A stretch of DNA of 26,983 bases from Chara braunii (GCA_003427395.1 BFEA01000302.1:1133966-1160948); one strand, 5' to 3'; positions 10,490-19,107 are shown, counted from the first letter of the stretch. Numbers and translations: made by a program. Notes: generated from the letters alone by a model not told the origin.

Positions 10490-11080
10490 GGGATAGAGGG
10501 ATCGATATTCGTCCAATCATGGAAGAGGAGTCGGTAGTCTTGGACCAGGTCCCCGTAGTCCCCCCCATGTTCCACTGTCCATTCAATCTCTGCTATCCAA
10601 CCCCCTCCATCTCCGCCCAGCCAGGCATTACAGAATTGTTGAATGACAGCTCTTATCATCTTATGTCAGCTTTGGCATGTAAAGATGTCAGTTTGTCTTT
10701 AACGAGGTCCCATTGAGAAGAGATGTCTGTCTGGATTTGTTGTCTATCGAGTCAGTGAAGTGCAGGCCTTCTAGTCGAACCCCTCCCATTTCAAATGTGC
10801 ATCTTCTCCACCAGAGGCCCCAGATAAGCACCCTACGTGCGAATCAGAACATGTTGTGTAGCGGGCCTGTTCTGGGCGCCAGTGTTTGCAGAGTAGTGCC
10901 CTCCAGTCCCATGGTCATCATCTGTCTGTGCCCATTTGTTCCCAAATCCGGTCCCATCGTCACCACAGCCAAACCAAGCCTGGGCACTGTAGGAATATAT
11001 GCTCCATAGTTTCAGGCCGTTTGGCAGCTGAGAAGGATGCGTGGCAGAGTTTGCATCAGGGAAAGGCAATTCCTCTCTGC
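10490..11080 (-). pseudogene. LINE ORF2 C-terminal remnant with zf-RVT zinc motif (copy A)
   Basis: On the minus strand, 11055-10984 encodes a C-x2-C (CKLC), then ETMEHIFLQC and GLVWLW. This is the zf-RVT pattern at the C-terminus of plant LINE reverse transcriptases, a nucleic-acid-binding domain. A conserved downstream block, RLLFHDWTNIDPSIPLRP, matches copy B's RDYQLVFHDWTSLDSAILMRP at the same distance (about 410 bp). It is broken: a TGA lies directly before the first Cys (11056-11058), where copy B has Trp, and the blocks are in different frames. The open frame 9985-10659 covers the second block but then reads on into UTR and tail. Domain identity is fairly secure; activity is excluded. 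Confidence 0.75.
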
Positions 11081-11108
11081 TCGAGGGTAGTCCCGTCAAT
11101 GAGCCAGG

Positions 11109-11440
11109 GTTTCTTTTCTTTTTTTTTTAATTACCAGAGTATCATCACTAGGGAAACTGATATGAACAGCCTTCCCTAGTACGATTTCCGGTTGCTCCAG
11201 TCTATTGGTGGGGAGCTACACCTGCTGGAAAACGGGTCCAGCGTCCCCACAATACAATAACGAATGAGATCATTGTGATAAAGAAGAAACTGTATGTTCC
11301 TGCCAGCATTGACTGGCCCAGAGTGTAATGGGGGGTTGACTGAACAGAAGAAGATCTTTGATGTTGGACTGTTTGATCCATCTGCAGTACCTCTTCACCC
11401 ATTTTTGGGCGCCAGATGAGGCTTTTTGGCATTAGCACTG
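11109..11440 (-). mobile_element. LINE 3' end (copy C), minus strand
   Basis: T-rich run 11109-11130 (A-tail), then the shared tail (11193-11250) with a perfect stem-loop at 11224-11242, then about 190 bp of 3' UTR aligning with copy A (for example GAAGAAGATC next to TTGACTGAACAG, and TGCCAGCATT). No coding sequence. A 5'-truncated insertion abutting copy A. Confidence 0.7.
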
Positions 11441-11489
11441 CACCAACAAATCAAGTCACAACATTCTTTTCTTTTGGGGGGGGGAACAA

Positions 11490-11975
11490 TGCTCCAATCT
11501 GTTCGTGGGGAGCCGCACGTGCTGGGAACCGGGCCCAGTGTCCCATTTGAAACATGAAACATGTTTGAGAATATATACAGAAAAACTTTGAGATACCGGG
11601 ACTCTAGCCGTGCTCGAACTCGAAGGGCGACATCCCGATAGCCGGGTGGATGGACGAGTTGTATGCCAACTCGACATCCGGCAGCCGCTCAACCCAATCC
11701 TTTTGGTCGGGACGGATGAGAGTGCAAACCCGGTTTTGTCTGAAAAAAAAATCATGATCAATTACTAGCCTATTCGATGAAGAACCCCACGAGATAGGCT
11801 AAAATTCAGAAAGGTCTGAAAAAATCTGAAAGAATATGAGGAGAAAAAATATGAGAAGTTTCCTTCTAAACTGCACAAATTCTGAACTTTTCAAGAAAAG
11901 ATCGCCACCACAACGATCCTACAAATGCTCAAAACCCTCAGAATCCCTAGCAATCCCTTCTAAAAATCTTCAATC
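11490..11975 (-). mobile_element. Retroposon carrying a Ty3/gypsy scrap, shared tail
   Basis: The shared tail lies at 11490-11546 (stem-loop 11521-11539, one mismatched pair), next to a T/G-rich end at 11466-11484. Inside are GAGATACCGGG (about 11590), the Ty3/gypsy scrap (11604-11740) and a segment at about 11910-11975 matching 1530-1600 (GATCCTACAAATGCTCAAAA versus GGTCCTACGAATGCTCAGAA). It is the same family as 1266-1600 but carries extra internal sequence. Confidence 0.6.
11604..11740 (-). pseudogene. Ty3/gypsy integrase C-terminal fragment
   Basis: The minus strand reads TLIRPDQKDWVERLPDVELA followed by YNSSIHPAIGMSPFEFEHG. This is the highly conserved AYN-S-H-G-SPFE block at the end of the integrase core of plant Ty3/gypsy LTR retrotransposons, just before the C-terminal region. 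Integrase joins the element's cDNA to host DNA. A TAG stop at 11604-11606 ends the frame right after the block, and no LTR, protease, reverse transcriptase or integrase catalytic triad is present nearby. It is a small fragment captured inside a differently structured retroposon. Confidence 0.85.
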
Positions 11976-12068
11976 AAGTCACAACCTTAATCACTCAACC
12001 ACACAAGCTGCTAAGTCTGACCTCACACAAAACTTCAAAGTTGCTGAGTCTAGCCACACAATAGAAGA

Positions 12069-12858
12069 TTATGCCATGTCATACCAACTCTGGTACACCA
12101 TGCATGTAGGAGAAGGCAGAAAAAGATCCGGGAAATATGAAACTGGGCGCATTAGAATTGCTGAGTCAAGGGATGTCCAATCGTGGAAGACAAGTTGGTA
12201 ATCCCTGATGAGATCCCCAAGGTCCTCCTCCTGTTCCCCCCCTCGTGCCCCTTTCCATAGTATCATTCCAATCCCCCCCCCTTGTGTACCGCACAACCAG
12301 CTGCCACAAAAATTATTAATGACTTGTTTGACTTCCAATTTAGATGAAAGGAATTTGAGTCGCTCCTTAATTTTATCCCATTGTGTTCTGATATCCGTTT
12401 GTATTTGTTGTTGAATGTTATCTGTGAATTCGGGGCCATCTCATCCAGCACCTTCTAATTTGTGGGTACAACGTCTCCTCCAGAGAGCCCATATAATAAA
12501 TGGCCTTTCTACTGATTTTATATAAATTGCATGTGAAGTCATCTGACTGTTCTTGGTCCCAGGATTCACATAACAGGGCTCTTCAATCCTAGGGCCAAGG
12601 CTCCGTAGCGCCTAGCTGTCCCCAGATTATATCCCACCATCTCCATAACCACCAAGCCCCTCGGCATTGGAGAAATATGTGCTCAATGGTTTCTGGGATG
12701 TTACATGACGGGAAGGCCGTGGCGCAGAACTTGCACCAATTGGTAGCCAAACCTTTTTGCTCTATAATCCAGTCGTTGTTTGGCAGACACCAGTGATCAA
12801 TCTGCCATTGAAGAGAAGCTCCTGTAGCTGGTTTAGTTTTTTTATCGTTTTGAACCAT
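12069..12858 (-). pseudogene. LINE ORF2 C-terminal remnant with zf-RVT domain (copy B)
   Basis: The 89-residue open frame 12858-12589 contains WCKFCATAFPSCNIPETIEH, IFLQC and AWWLWRWW, a clear zf-RVT zinc-binding motif of plant LINE ORF2 proteins (first Cys codon 12733-12735, last Cys 12664-12666). About 415 bp further on the minus strand, 12338-12069 carries the second conserved block (RDYQLVFHDWTSLDSAILMRP), equivalent to copy A. The two blocks lie in separate frames with stops between. The reverse transcriptase core is missing upstream, and no shared tail adjoins the 3' side. It is about as old as copy A or diverged from it earlier. Confidence 0.78.
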
Positions 12859-13138
12859 CTAACTTTCCGCACAAGCGGTTAACGGGGACCCCCACTTTTC
12901 GGCCCTGAGTAACCATGAATGATCCTGAAATTAGGGTTTCGGGGTCAATTTTTGTGTTTTTTTGGAATTTTTCTTTTGCCTGTTTTTGTTTTTGGACAAG
13001 CTTGCTGTGTGTCAATTTGGTGTCATTAGGGTTAGTAGAATTTTTGCTGTTGATCATCCTGAAAATCCTGAAATTTCGATGAATTTTTTTTTGGCAAAAT
13101 TGCCTGAAAATGCACCTTTGAGGTGCTGTTTTATGTGG

Positions 13139-13150
13139 GTTTTTTTTTTT

Positions 13151-13181
<31 letters not shown>

Positions 13182-13182
13182 T
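13139..13182. repeat. T-rich homopolymer tract
   Basis: Three T-runs separated by GC and GC pairs. It could be an A-tail of a minus-strand insertion, but no tail motif lies beside it. Between 13183 and 13440 I see nothing identifiable. Confidence 0.8.
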
Positions 13183-13441
13183 ATAATATGTTAGTAAGAA
13201 GTGCACTCTATAACCGGCTCTCACTTTCCATAGACTTTCCTTACCTACGTTTAGTTGCCTCATCCAGCGGGCCTCCACTCAATCATATAGATTCACTCGG
13301 GGTCTCAACATACGATATGTAGATTTGACTGACAGCGTGTGGAGGGATCTGTCAGTGAGACATTTCCTTCCCCGTCCAAAGTTAACCGTCCACTTCCAGT
13401 TACCCGGGTCAAGAGGCAGTTTATGCATTGGAGTATAAGGT

Positions 13442-14160
13442 TTAAAAGCCACCCTTCTTTTTTTTATTTAATACTCGTACACGAAAGACCTGATCTTTGG
13501 GCATCCATTTAACCTCTTTGCCTGATTCAGCCTGCTGCAGGGTGTTATCCATGTTCAAAGAAAAAATGGATAAGAGTAACTCCACTTGTTGATTGAAATC
13601 TACCACATTCCCCACCAAACCATGCTGATCTCTTTCTGGCACCCAATCACCCTGTTAGAAAGTGGGTCCCTTATGCAGGATCCGCACCCACTCCAGTGGG
13701 ACCAGCTCAGTAATGATCTCTAATGCTTGAGTGGAATGTCGATAACATCGAAGCTGGGTTTGAAGATCTTCCAAAGAACACCAACCTTTTGTATCTTGAC
13801 ACCATACGTCCCCAATTCTTAGGACCCCATTTTAACTTACCCCCACCAGGGGAAATCCATGCAATGCAGTGTCCTTCCTTGAAAGTCGACGAAAATGGGT
13901 TGTTGACATGTCTCTTCCCATCTTGATGGACATATCTTATCTGTGAAAGGCAGCTTACGCCAGGTTCTATGGAGGTCAGGCCAAAAGGGATCGCTCCGCA
14001 GATCCGCCTTAATTGCTTGCCGGTCCTTTCGATTCGCTTGGTTCTGAAAGTTCTCCTTATCTTCATTACTTTCTTGGAATGGACCACAATTTGCTCTCCA
14101 ACCAAATGGAAGGGCCGCTTTGGAGGGGAAGCTGGGATGCAAGTCTTGCAATCTGTTCAA
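13442..14160 (-). pseudogene. Broken coding-like remnant, probably retroelement
   Basis: Overlapping minus-strand frames 14160-13837 and 14105-13707 join in sense if one frame shift is allowed: DPFWPDLHRTWRKLPF and DFQGRTLHCMDFPWWG, then LKWGPKNWG and SRYKRLVFFG. A third open stretch lies at 13642-13442. The composition (many Trp, Arg, Lys and Pro) and the position upstream of the copy B ORF2 remnant on the same strand suggest retroelement ORF1 or gag-like coding DNA. I recognise no zinc knuckle or defined domain, so the family is open. The gap to 12858 is far too short to hold an endonuclease plus reverse transcriptase. Confidence 0.4.
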
Positions 14161-14317
14161 GGGCTAATGCTGTCCTTTTATCCATTGAATAGCAAGGGCC
14201 ATGATTCTTAAACCACCAGTACCTGGCCCAGCTATCGAGTCCGAGCCTCAGCCGACCGGTACGCCGATCCGTGCCGAGGCTCGGACTACCGGGCGCAGGC
14301 ATCCCGAACGTTCGAGT

Positions 14318-15196
14318 NNNNNNNNNNNNNNNNNNNNNNNNNNNNNNNNNNNNNNNNNNNNNNNNNNNNNNNNNNNNNNNNNNNNNNNNNNNNNNNNNNN
14401 NNNNNNNNNNNNNNNNNNNNNNNNNNNNNNNNNNNNNNNNNNNNNNNNNNNNNNNNNNNNNNNNNNNNNNNNNNNNNNNNNNNNNNNNNNNNNNNNNNNN
14501 NNNNNNNNNNNNNNNNNNNNNNNNNNNNNNNNNNNNNNNNNNNNNNNNNNNNNNNNNNNNNNNNNNNNNNNNNNNNNNNNNNNNNNNNNNNNNNNNNNNN
14601 NNNNNNNNNNNNNNNNNNNNNNNNNNNNNNNNNNNNNNNNNNNNNNNNNNNNNNNNNNNNNNNNNNNNNNNNNNNNNNNNNNNNNNNNNNNNNNNNNNNN
14701 NNNNNNNNNNNNNNNNNNNNNNNNNNNNNNNNNNNNNNNNNNNNNNNNNNNNNNNNNNNNNNNNNNNNNNNNNNNNNNNNNNNNNNNNNNNNNNNNNNNN
14801 NNNNNNNNNNNNNNNNNNNNNNNNNNNNNNNNNNNNNNNNNNNNNNNNNNNNNNNNNNNNNNNNNNNNNNNNNNNNNNNNNNNNNNNNNNNNNNNNNNNN
14901 NNNNNNNNNNNNNNNNNNNNNNNNNNNNNNNNNNNNNNNNNNNNNNNNNNNNNNNNNNNNNNNNNNNNNNNNNNNNNNNNNNNNNNNNNNNNNNNNNNNN
15001 NNNNNNNNNNNNNNNNNNNNNNNNNNNNNNNNNNNNNNNNNNNNNNNNNNNNNNNNNNNNNNNNNNNNNNNNNNNNNNNNNNNNNNNNNNNNNNNNNNNN
15101 NNNNNNNNNNNNNNNNNNNNNNNNNNNNNNNNNNNNNNNNNNNNNNNNNNNNNNNNNNNNNNNNNNNNNNNNNNNNNNNNNNNNNNNNNNNNNNNN
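14318..15196. other. Assembly gap (879 N)
   Basis: Unknown bases. The long open frames crossing it on both strands are artefacts of reading N as open sequence. Confidence 0.99.
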
Positions 15197-15253
<57 letters not shown>

Positions 15254-15259
15254 CGCGCG
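15197..15259. repeat. (TC)n followed by (GC)n microsatellite
   Basis: About 21 TC units (15197-15238) run directly into about 10 GC units (15239-15259). The assembly gap stops exactly at this repeat. Alternating GC can adopt Z-DNA and a TC tract can form triplex, so this is a plausible reason for assembly failure. Confidence 0.95.
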
Positions 15260-15544
15260 TGACTTCAACTTTTTGTCCGTTCGTTTTTTTTTCCGTTTGT
15301 GTATTTGTTTTTTTTTTCCCTTCTTTTTTTTTGTTTTCTCTAATGTGTCGTTCCTAGGGAAGCGGAGCCCGGCCTTCGCGCAGCGACCGGGCCTTCCCTT
15401 GGCCGACCCCCCAAGGGCTGCGGCACGTATACGGGAGTGCCCGCGGCCGATAGCTGAGCGAGGTACTGGTGGTTTAAACTTCTTTGTTGCGGCCCCCCTA
15501 GTAGACCGAACCTGATCTTTTCTCAAAAAAAATAAAAAAAGGAG

Positions 15545-15680
15545 GTGAGAGTGAAAAATCGTGGAAGTGGGGACACTCAAATTTTGTTCCCCCTCCGAGG
15601 GCTGCCCACCTCAGGTAGACCAAACAGAAAAATGGCCAGAGTGGGGACAAAATTTTGTGCCCCCTCCCTGAGGCTGCCCA
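15545..15680 (-). repeat. About 72-bp tandem repeat, two copies
   Basis: ATTTTGTTCCCCCTCCGAGG (15580) and ATTTTGTGCCCCCTCCCTGA (15652) start equivalent segments that lead to GGCTGCCCA. On the minus strand the GGGGGCACAAAATTTT core resembles the repeats at 3026 and 5704. Confidence 0.65.
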
Positions 15681-15697
15681 ACTCCAATAGCCCATGA

Positions 15698-16222
15698 ATT
15701 GACTGAACAACACTACTTGATAGTTTCAGGGCAATTTGTACCACATAAGATTCATGTAAAAAGACATAGCCTGCCTGTAAATTGCACCGGGGCCTCTGAG
15801 GGTGGTGTGAACCTGCAGTCTGTACGCTCTTTGGTCTGGCGCTCTTTTGTGACAGGGTTTGAAACACCAGTACCTGCCCAGCTGACCTCGAGAGGCCCCC
15901 ATGCAACTCACCCCATGCTAATGAGCGCATTCTTGAGGTCAGCTGGGCAGGGTACTGGTGTTTCAAACCCTGTTCACAAAAGCTCGAGTTCAGCTGGGCA
16001 GGGTACTGGTGTTTCAAACCCTGTTCACAAAAGCTCGAGTTCAGCTGGGCAGGGTACTGGTGTTTCAAAACCTGTCACAAAAGAGCGCTAGAGCGTACAG
16101 ACTGCAGGTTCACACCACCCTCAGAGGCCCCAGTGCAACTTATAGGCAGGCTATATCTTTTAACATGAATCTTATGCGGTACAAATTGCCCTGGAACTAT
16201 CAAGGAGTGCTGTTCAGTCAAT
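15698..16222. mobile_element. Foldback element with about 190-bp terminal inverted repeats
   Basis: The left arm 15698-15892 and right arm 16034-16222 are inverted copies at about 90 percent identity, both starting ATTGACTGAACA. The central part (15893-16033) holds two further copies of a 51-bp unit that is also the inner end of the right arm (CAGCTGGGCAGGGTACTGG at 15940, 15991 and 16042). A single-stranded form would make a hairpin of nearly 190 bp. No transposase is present, and flanking bases show no clear target duplication. The 51-bp unit is 17 codons long and stays open, which explains the repetitive open frames here. Confidence 0.9.
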
Positions 16223-16714
16223 GCAGTGAGAGGTCATGTCGCACTATCTCCAAAGGGTGTCCCCGACGCCAGCCTGCCTACCATCCAAGCCTGCATAATC
16301 CCTATCTTATTAAAGGGAATAGCGGGTCTCACATGATGCTGTCCCATGAGACCCGATGAGACCCGTTCCCAGTCGGGCCCACGGCAGCAGGATATGTTTT
16401 CCTCGTTTGGGGTGGTTGCACATTCTTTTTTTTTTGGCCATTTTTGCAATTCCTCACGTCGTTTTGTTGGCTCATGTGTGGAGATTCGTTTTGTTGTGTT
16501 GTTTTCCGTTGCTTCTGGCGGGTTTATTTCTGTTTGTCATTTTTGCTGGCGGCTGGAATACAAGTACATAGGGCCGCGCTCCACTGCTCACCACATGCAC
16601 AAAGACACAAGTTATGGCCATGTCTCTTTCCATGCTCTAGCGAAACATTCATTCTCGTTTTGCACAGTTCGTGACTAGTGGAGCAAGACAAATAGATTGG
16701 AGCCTTGTCCCCAT
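16223..16714. other. No gene recognised
   Basis: Three overlapping plus-strand frames (16346-16678, 16356-16571 and 16444-16674) cover a T-rich stretch and give hydrophobic peptides with no family resemblance. ATGAGACCCG is duplicated at about 16345 and 16356. Confidence 0.4.
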
Positions 16715-16718
16715 TTAA

Positions 16719-16887
16719 ACCACTAGTACCTCCGAGCCTATTTTCGACAAGTTTTGGTCTACCTCCGAACTTTCAGGAGGCCGAGCCCGACAATGGCTGC
16801 CGTTGATCAATCTGATCGGCGTCCGTCGTTTCGTTTCGGCCTCCTGAAAGGTCGGAGACCGAGTATTTTCGAACCGACAAAGGTACT
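16719..16887. mobile_element. Short TIR element at TTAA, right end lost to a poly(A) run
   Basis: TTAA (16715-16718) then ACCACTAGTACCTCCGAGCC starts the left arm. The right arm (16836-16887) is its inverted partner: it shares TTTCAGGAGGCCGA and the AGTACCT end on the minus strand, with TATTTTCGA in between. The right end stops at AGGTACTA, where a run of about 20 A bases (16888-16908) replaces the expected GTGGTTTAA. This is a MITE-sized relative of the element at 14212. Confidence 0.6.
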
Positions 16888-16908
16888 AAAAAAAAAAAAA
16901 AAAAAAAA

Positions 16909-17416
16909 GGAAAGAAAGAAAGTAGTGGAGGGAGGCCCATAAACAATTTGAGATACCGGGGGCATTACCCGGCTTCCGCTAGGAATGGTAGCTATGCACA
17001 TAAAACTGAGAAGACTGCAAATCTACTGAAAGAGCCTATTCCACTACTATAGCGGACCTCTGGTTGGCCTGTGGGACCAGCCCCTTGGCCTGTTCTCACA
17101 GGGCTATGTTGTATTCGGGGTAGTCCAGTCCAGGCCGGTACCTCTGTCAGTACCAGCCAGTCCAGTCAGTCCGCTGGGGTATACCCCAGCCAGAGTCTGT
17201 ACTTGGATTCATTCTACATTCGCACAGTTTGGAGTACGTGCGTTGGAGTCTCGCGTGGGAGCTGCGCTGTGCCATCTTGTTCCACTCTCATCCTCCATCT
17301 CCATCTCTAAACCAGGCGGAGCACCACACCTGGTGGGTCCGCCACAACTACCTACTCGTGCAGAAGCTATAAGAAAAACCCCAAACCTGCATATGTTTCT
17401 CGATACGTTTTCAAGT
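16909..17416. other. Retroposon block and anonymous sequence
   Basis: TTTGAGATACCGGGGGCATT (about 16948) and ACCCGGCTTCC match the block at 1390-1420, so part of that retroposon family lies here without its tail. From 17000 to 17416 there is no gene I can recognise; CAGTCCAG and GTACC motifs recur at 17127-17170. Confidence 0.45.
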
Positions 17417-17472
17417 GGGACGCTGGGCCCGGTTCCCAGCACGTGCTGCTCCCCACGAATAGACTGGAGCAT
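17417..17472 (+). repeat. Retroposon 3' tail, plus strand
   Basis: GGGACGCTGGGCCCGGTTCC with a perfect stem-loop at 17422-17440, followed by the tail's CTCCCCACGAATAGACTGG. A short mixed T and A tract (17476-17490) stands where an A-tail would be. Confidence 0.7.
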
Positions 17473-17573
17473 TGTCTTTTTTTGCAAAAAAGGCAGGCCC
17501 ATCTGGCTGAAAGAAGGCTTCAGTTCTTTGTTTCTTTTTTCGGATTTTTAACTAAGCTATACTGTTCTCTCAA

Positions 17574-17862
17574 TTTATTTTTTTTACCTCCCACCAGCTA
17601 CCTACATACCTCAGAGCAAAGTTCCGCATCTAGGCAAAGGTCCGCCTCTAGTCCATCCCAACATACCTATCCCCTCAGGGTTGAATCTGACCCCCAGTGT
17701 GGATGGAAAGGGGCATACCTCCCCTATCAAGACCCGCTAGGGGGAGCGAGCCGGCGATCTCAGTGCGCCTCAGGGGCCGTGGGGAGCCGAATGGATGCCG
17801 TGGGGAATTGAAGCCACGACCTCGTGAATACCAGTTACGTGCTCTACCAACTGAGATAGGCC
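17574..17862 (-). mobile_element. tRNA-derived SINE, minus strand
   Basis: The head (17862-17799) reads GGCCTATCTCAGTTGGTAGA then GCACGT, a D-arm/box A-like sequence. It continues through an anticodon-like loop with GGT to GAGGTCGTGGCTTCAATTCC, a box B-like T-arm. The 3' side does not pair with the 5' end, so this is not a working tRNA. A body of about 210 bp follows and ends in an A-rich stretch (17575-17586 on the plus strand). This is the layout of a polymerase-III SINE. No clear target-site duplication is visible. Confidence 0.65.
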
Positions 17863-17934
17863 ATTTGCGTGTGTTATTTCGTGGTGGGGTTGGGGGGGGG
17901 TCATTTGTACCATCCGCCCAGGTAGCATAACCTA

Positions 17935-18770
17935 CCTACCCCAGACTGTACCGGGCAGCCCACATAGTGCAACCAGTCCACATACTATGACCCACTTCAC
18001 GGAGTACCACCCAACCCACATTGTCACCTGGGCCACACAGTACCACCCAGTCCACAGTGCCAGTCAACCCACTTAGTGTCACCCAGGCCACATAAATACC
18101 ACCCTGCCCACGTAGTACGACCCAGTCCACATAGTATGACTTGCCCCACATAGTACCACCCAACCTGCATTTTACGTTGTACCGCCTGCCCCGCATAGTA
18201 TGACCCACCTCACATGGTACAACCCAACCCCCATAGTATCACCCAGGCCACATAATACCCCTCAGCCCACATAGTACCACCTGGCTGTGGCAAGGGCCAA
18301 ATTGGGCGTGATCTTGGCCATGTGTTTTCCCTCTCCTGGTGGCTGTTTGTGTTTCTTTTCCTTTTCTTTGTCAGATTGTGTGTTGGTACCATCCGGTCCA
18401 CATAGTACGGCCCACCCCACAATGGTGCCACCCAGTCCAATGGTGCCACCCAGTCCACTGGTACCACCCAACCCATGTACCACCACGTAGGCCATGTAAT
18501 ACCGCCTCGGAGTGTGTGTTAGTACCATCCAGTCCACATAGTATGGCCCGACCCACATCATCCAGTGATACCATCCTACCCGGGCAGCATCACATAGGCC
18601 ATACAATACCACCCTGCCCATGTAGTACCATAGCCATGACAAGAGCGGAGTTGTGCCTAAATGTGTGTGTGTGTGTGTTTTATGGCTGTGTGTGTGTGCC
18701 ATCCAGTCCGCATAGTTCCCCACATGATACCGCTCAGCCTACATAGTACCTCCTGGCCTTGCCAGGGGCC
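17935..18770. repeat. Minisatellite field, about 20-bp unit (CCACATAGTACCACCCAGY)
   Basis: Degenerate units of 19-22 bp, often alternating CCACATAGTA and CCACCCAGTC, run from 17935 to 18285 and again from 18386 to 18620, with scattered units to 18770. Interruptions at about 18280-18330, 18620-18665 and 18750-18810 resemble each other (a TAGTACC start and a GGCCATGTG end), giving a higher-order layout. (GT)n lies at 18662-18678. Open frames here (for example 18262-18723) simply read the repeat, with Trp, Tyr and Gly patterns. Confidence 0.88.
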
Positions 18771-18941
18771 CAGTTGTGGAGAAGTTTGGCCATGTGATTG
18801 TTTTCTTTTTGTGGCTTGGTCACTATTCAGTCATACACATCGAATGTTGACTAGAGTGACATGGCCCATAGTCTGGAATCAGGAGGTGGACTTCGTTTTT
18901 TTGTGTGTAAGGCTTGTACTATTTTTGGGCAAACTACATGG

Positions 18942-19107
18942 GAGTCACAAAAACGAGTTATAATTGCACTATGGGCCAAGATACAGTTTCGAATTGCAGT
19001 TCGGGCAACGAATACAACCCAGCTTTCTGGCCAGGTAGGGTGCCCGAAGTGCGATTGCAAACTGTATCTTGCCCCCGTAGTGCAATTATAACTCGTTTTT
19101 GTGACTC
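18942..19107. repeat. Inverted repeat with about 67-bp arms
   Basis: Arms 18942-19009 and 19041-19107 begin GAGTCACAAAAACGAGTTAT and remain about 90 percent identical over most of their length, with a 31-bp spacer. The structure suits a MITE or foldback element. A target duplication is not obvious. Confidence 0.85.

Larger units (their letters stand above)
9926..11108 (-). mobile_element. LINE fragment (copy A): ORF2 C-terminus, 3' UTR and tail
   Basis: A T-run at about 9926-9937 is the A-tail. The shared tail follows (about 9981-10031) with a perfect stem-loop at 10007-10025. Then come a 3' UTR resembling copy C, an ORF2 C-terminal region (about 10490-10660) and the zf-RVT domain (about 10960-11058). 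A plus-strand hairpin unit (10058-10186) interrupts the 3' UTR. The element is 5'-truncated at about 11108, exactly where copy C's A-tail begins. The endonuclease and most of the reverse transcriptase are absent, so it cannot move by itself. Confidence 0.75.
14212..15473. mobile_element. TIR DNA transposon flanked by TTAA, interrupted by gap
   Basis: Left end ACCACCAGTACCTGGCCCAG and right end (read inward on the minus strand) ACCACCAGTACCTCGCTCAG agree, and both go on to CTATCG. Both are directly flanked by TTAA (14208-14211 and 15474-15477), which fits a TTAA target-site duplication as used by piggyBac and Kolobok superfamilies. The interior is mostly the assembly gap, with a left-end subterminal inverted repeat (GTCCGAGCCTC and GAGGCTCGGAC) and a GC-rich right part. 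No transposase is visible. Length is uncertain because the gap size may be estimated. Confidence 0.65.

Noticed and set aside
9985-10659. 224-residue intact LINE protein
   Set aside because: Only the first part matches the copy B block; the rest reads through 3' UTR, a nested plus-strand retroposon end and the tail stem-loop.
14066-15580. 504-residue minus frame, and the 353- and 414-residue plus frames at 14201 and 14271
   Set aside because: They are mostly N read as open sequence, joined to dinucleotide repeats.
17799-17862. Functional tRNA gene
   Set aside because: Box A and box B resemble a tRNA, but the acceptor ends do not pair; the sequence is a SINE head with a body and A-rich tail.
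18262-18723. Trp/Tyr/Gly-rich repetitive protein on the minus strand
   Set aside because: A simple translation of the 20-bp minisatellite; interruptions and irregular unit lengths break the frame elsewhere.
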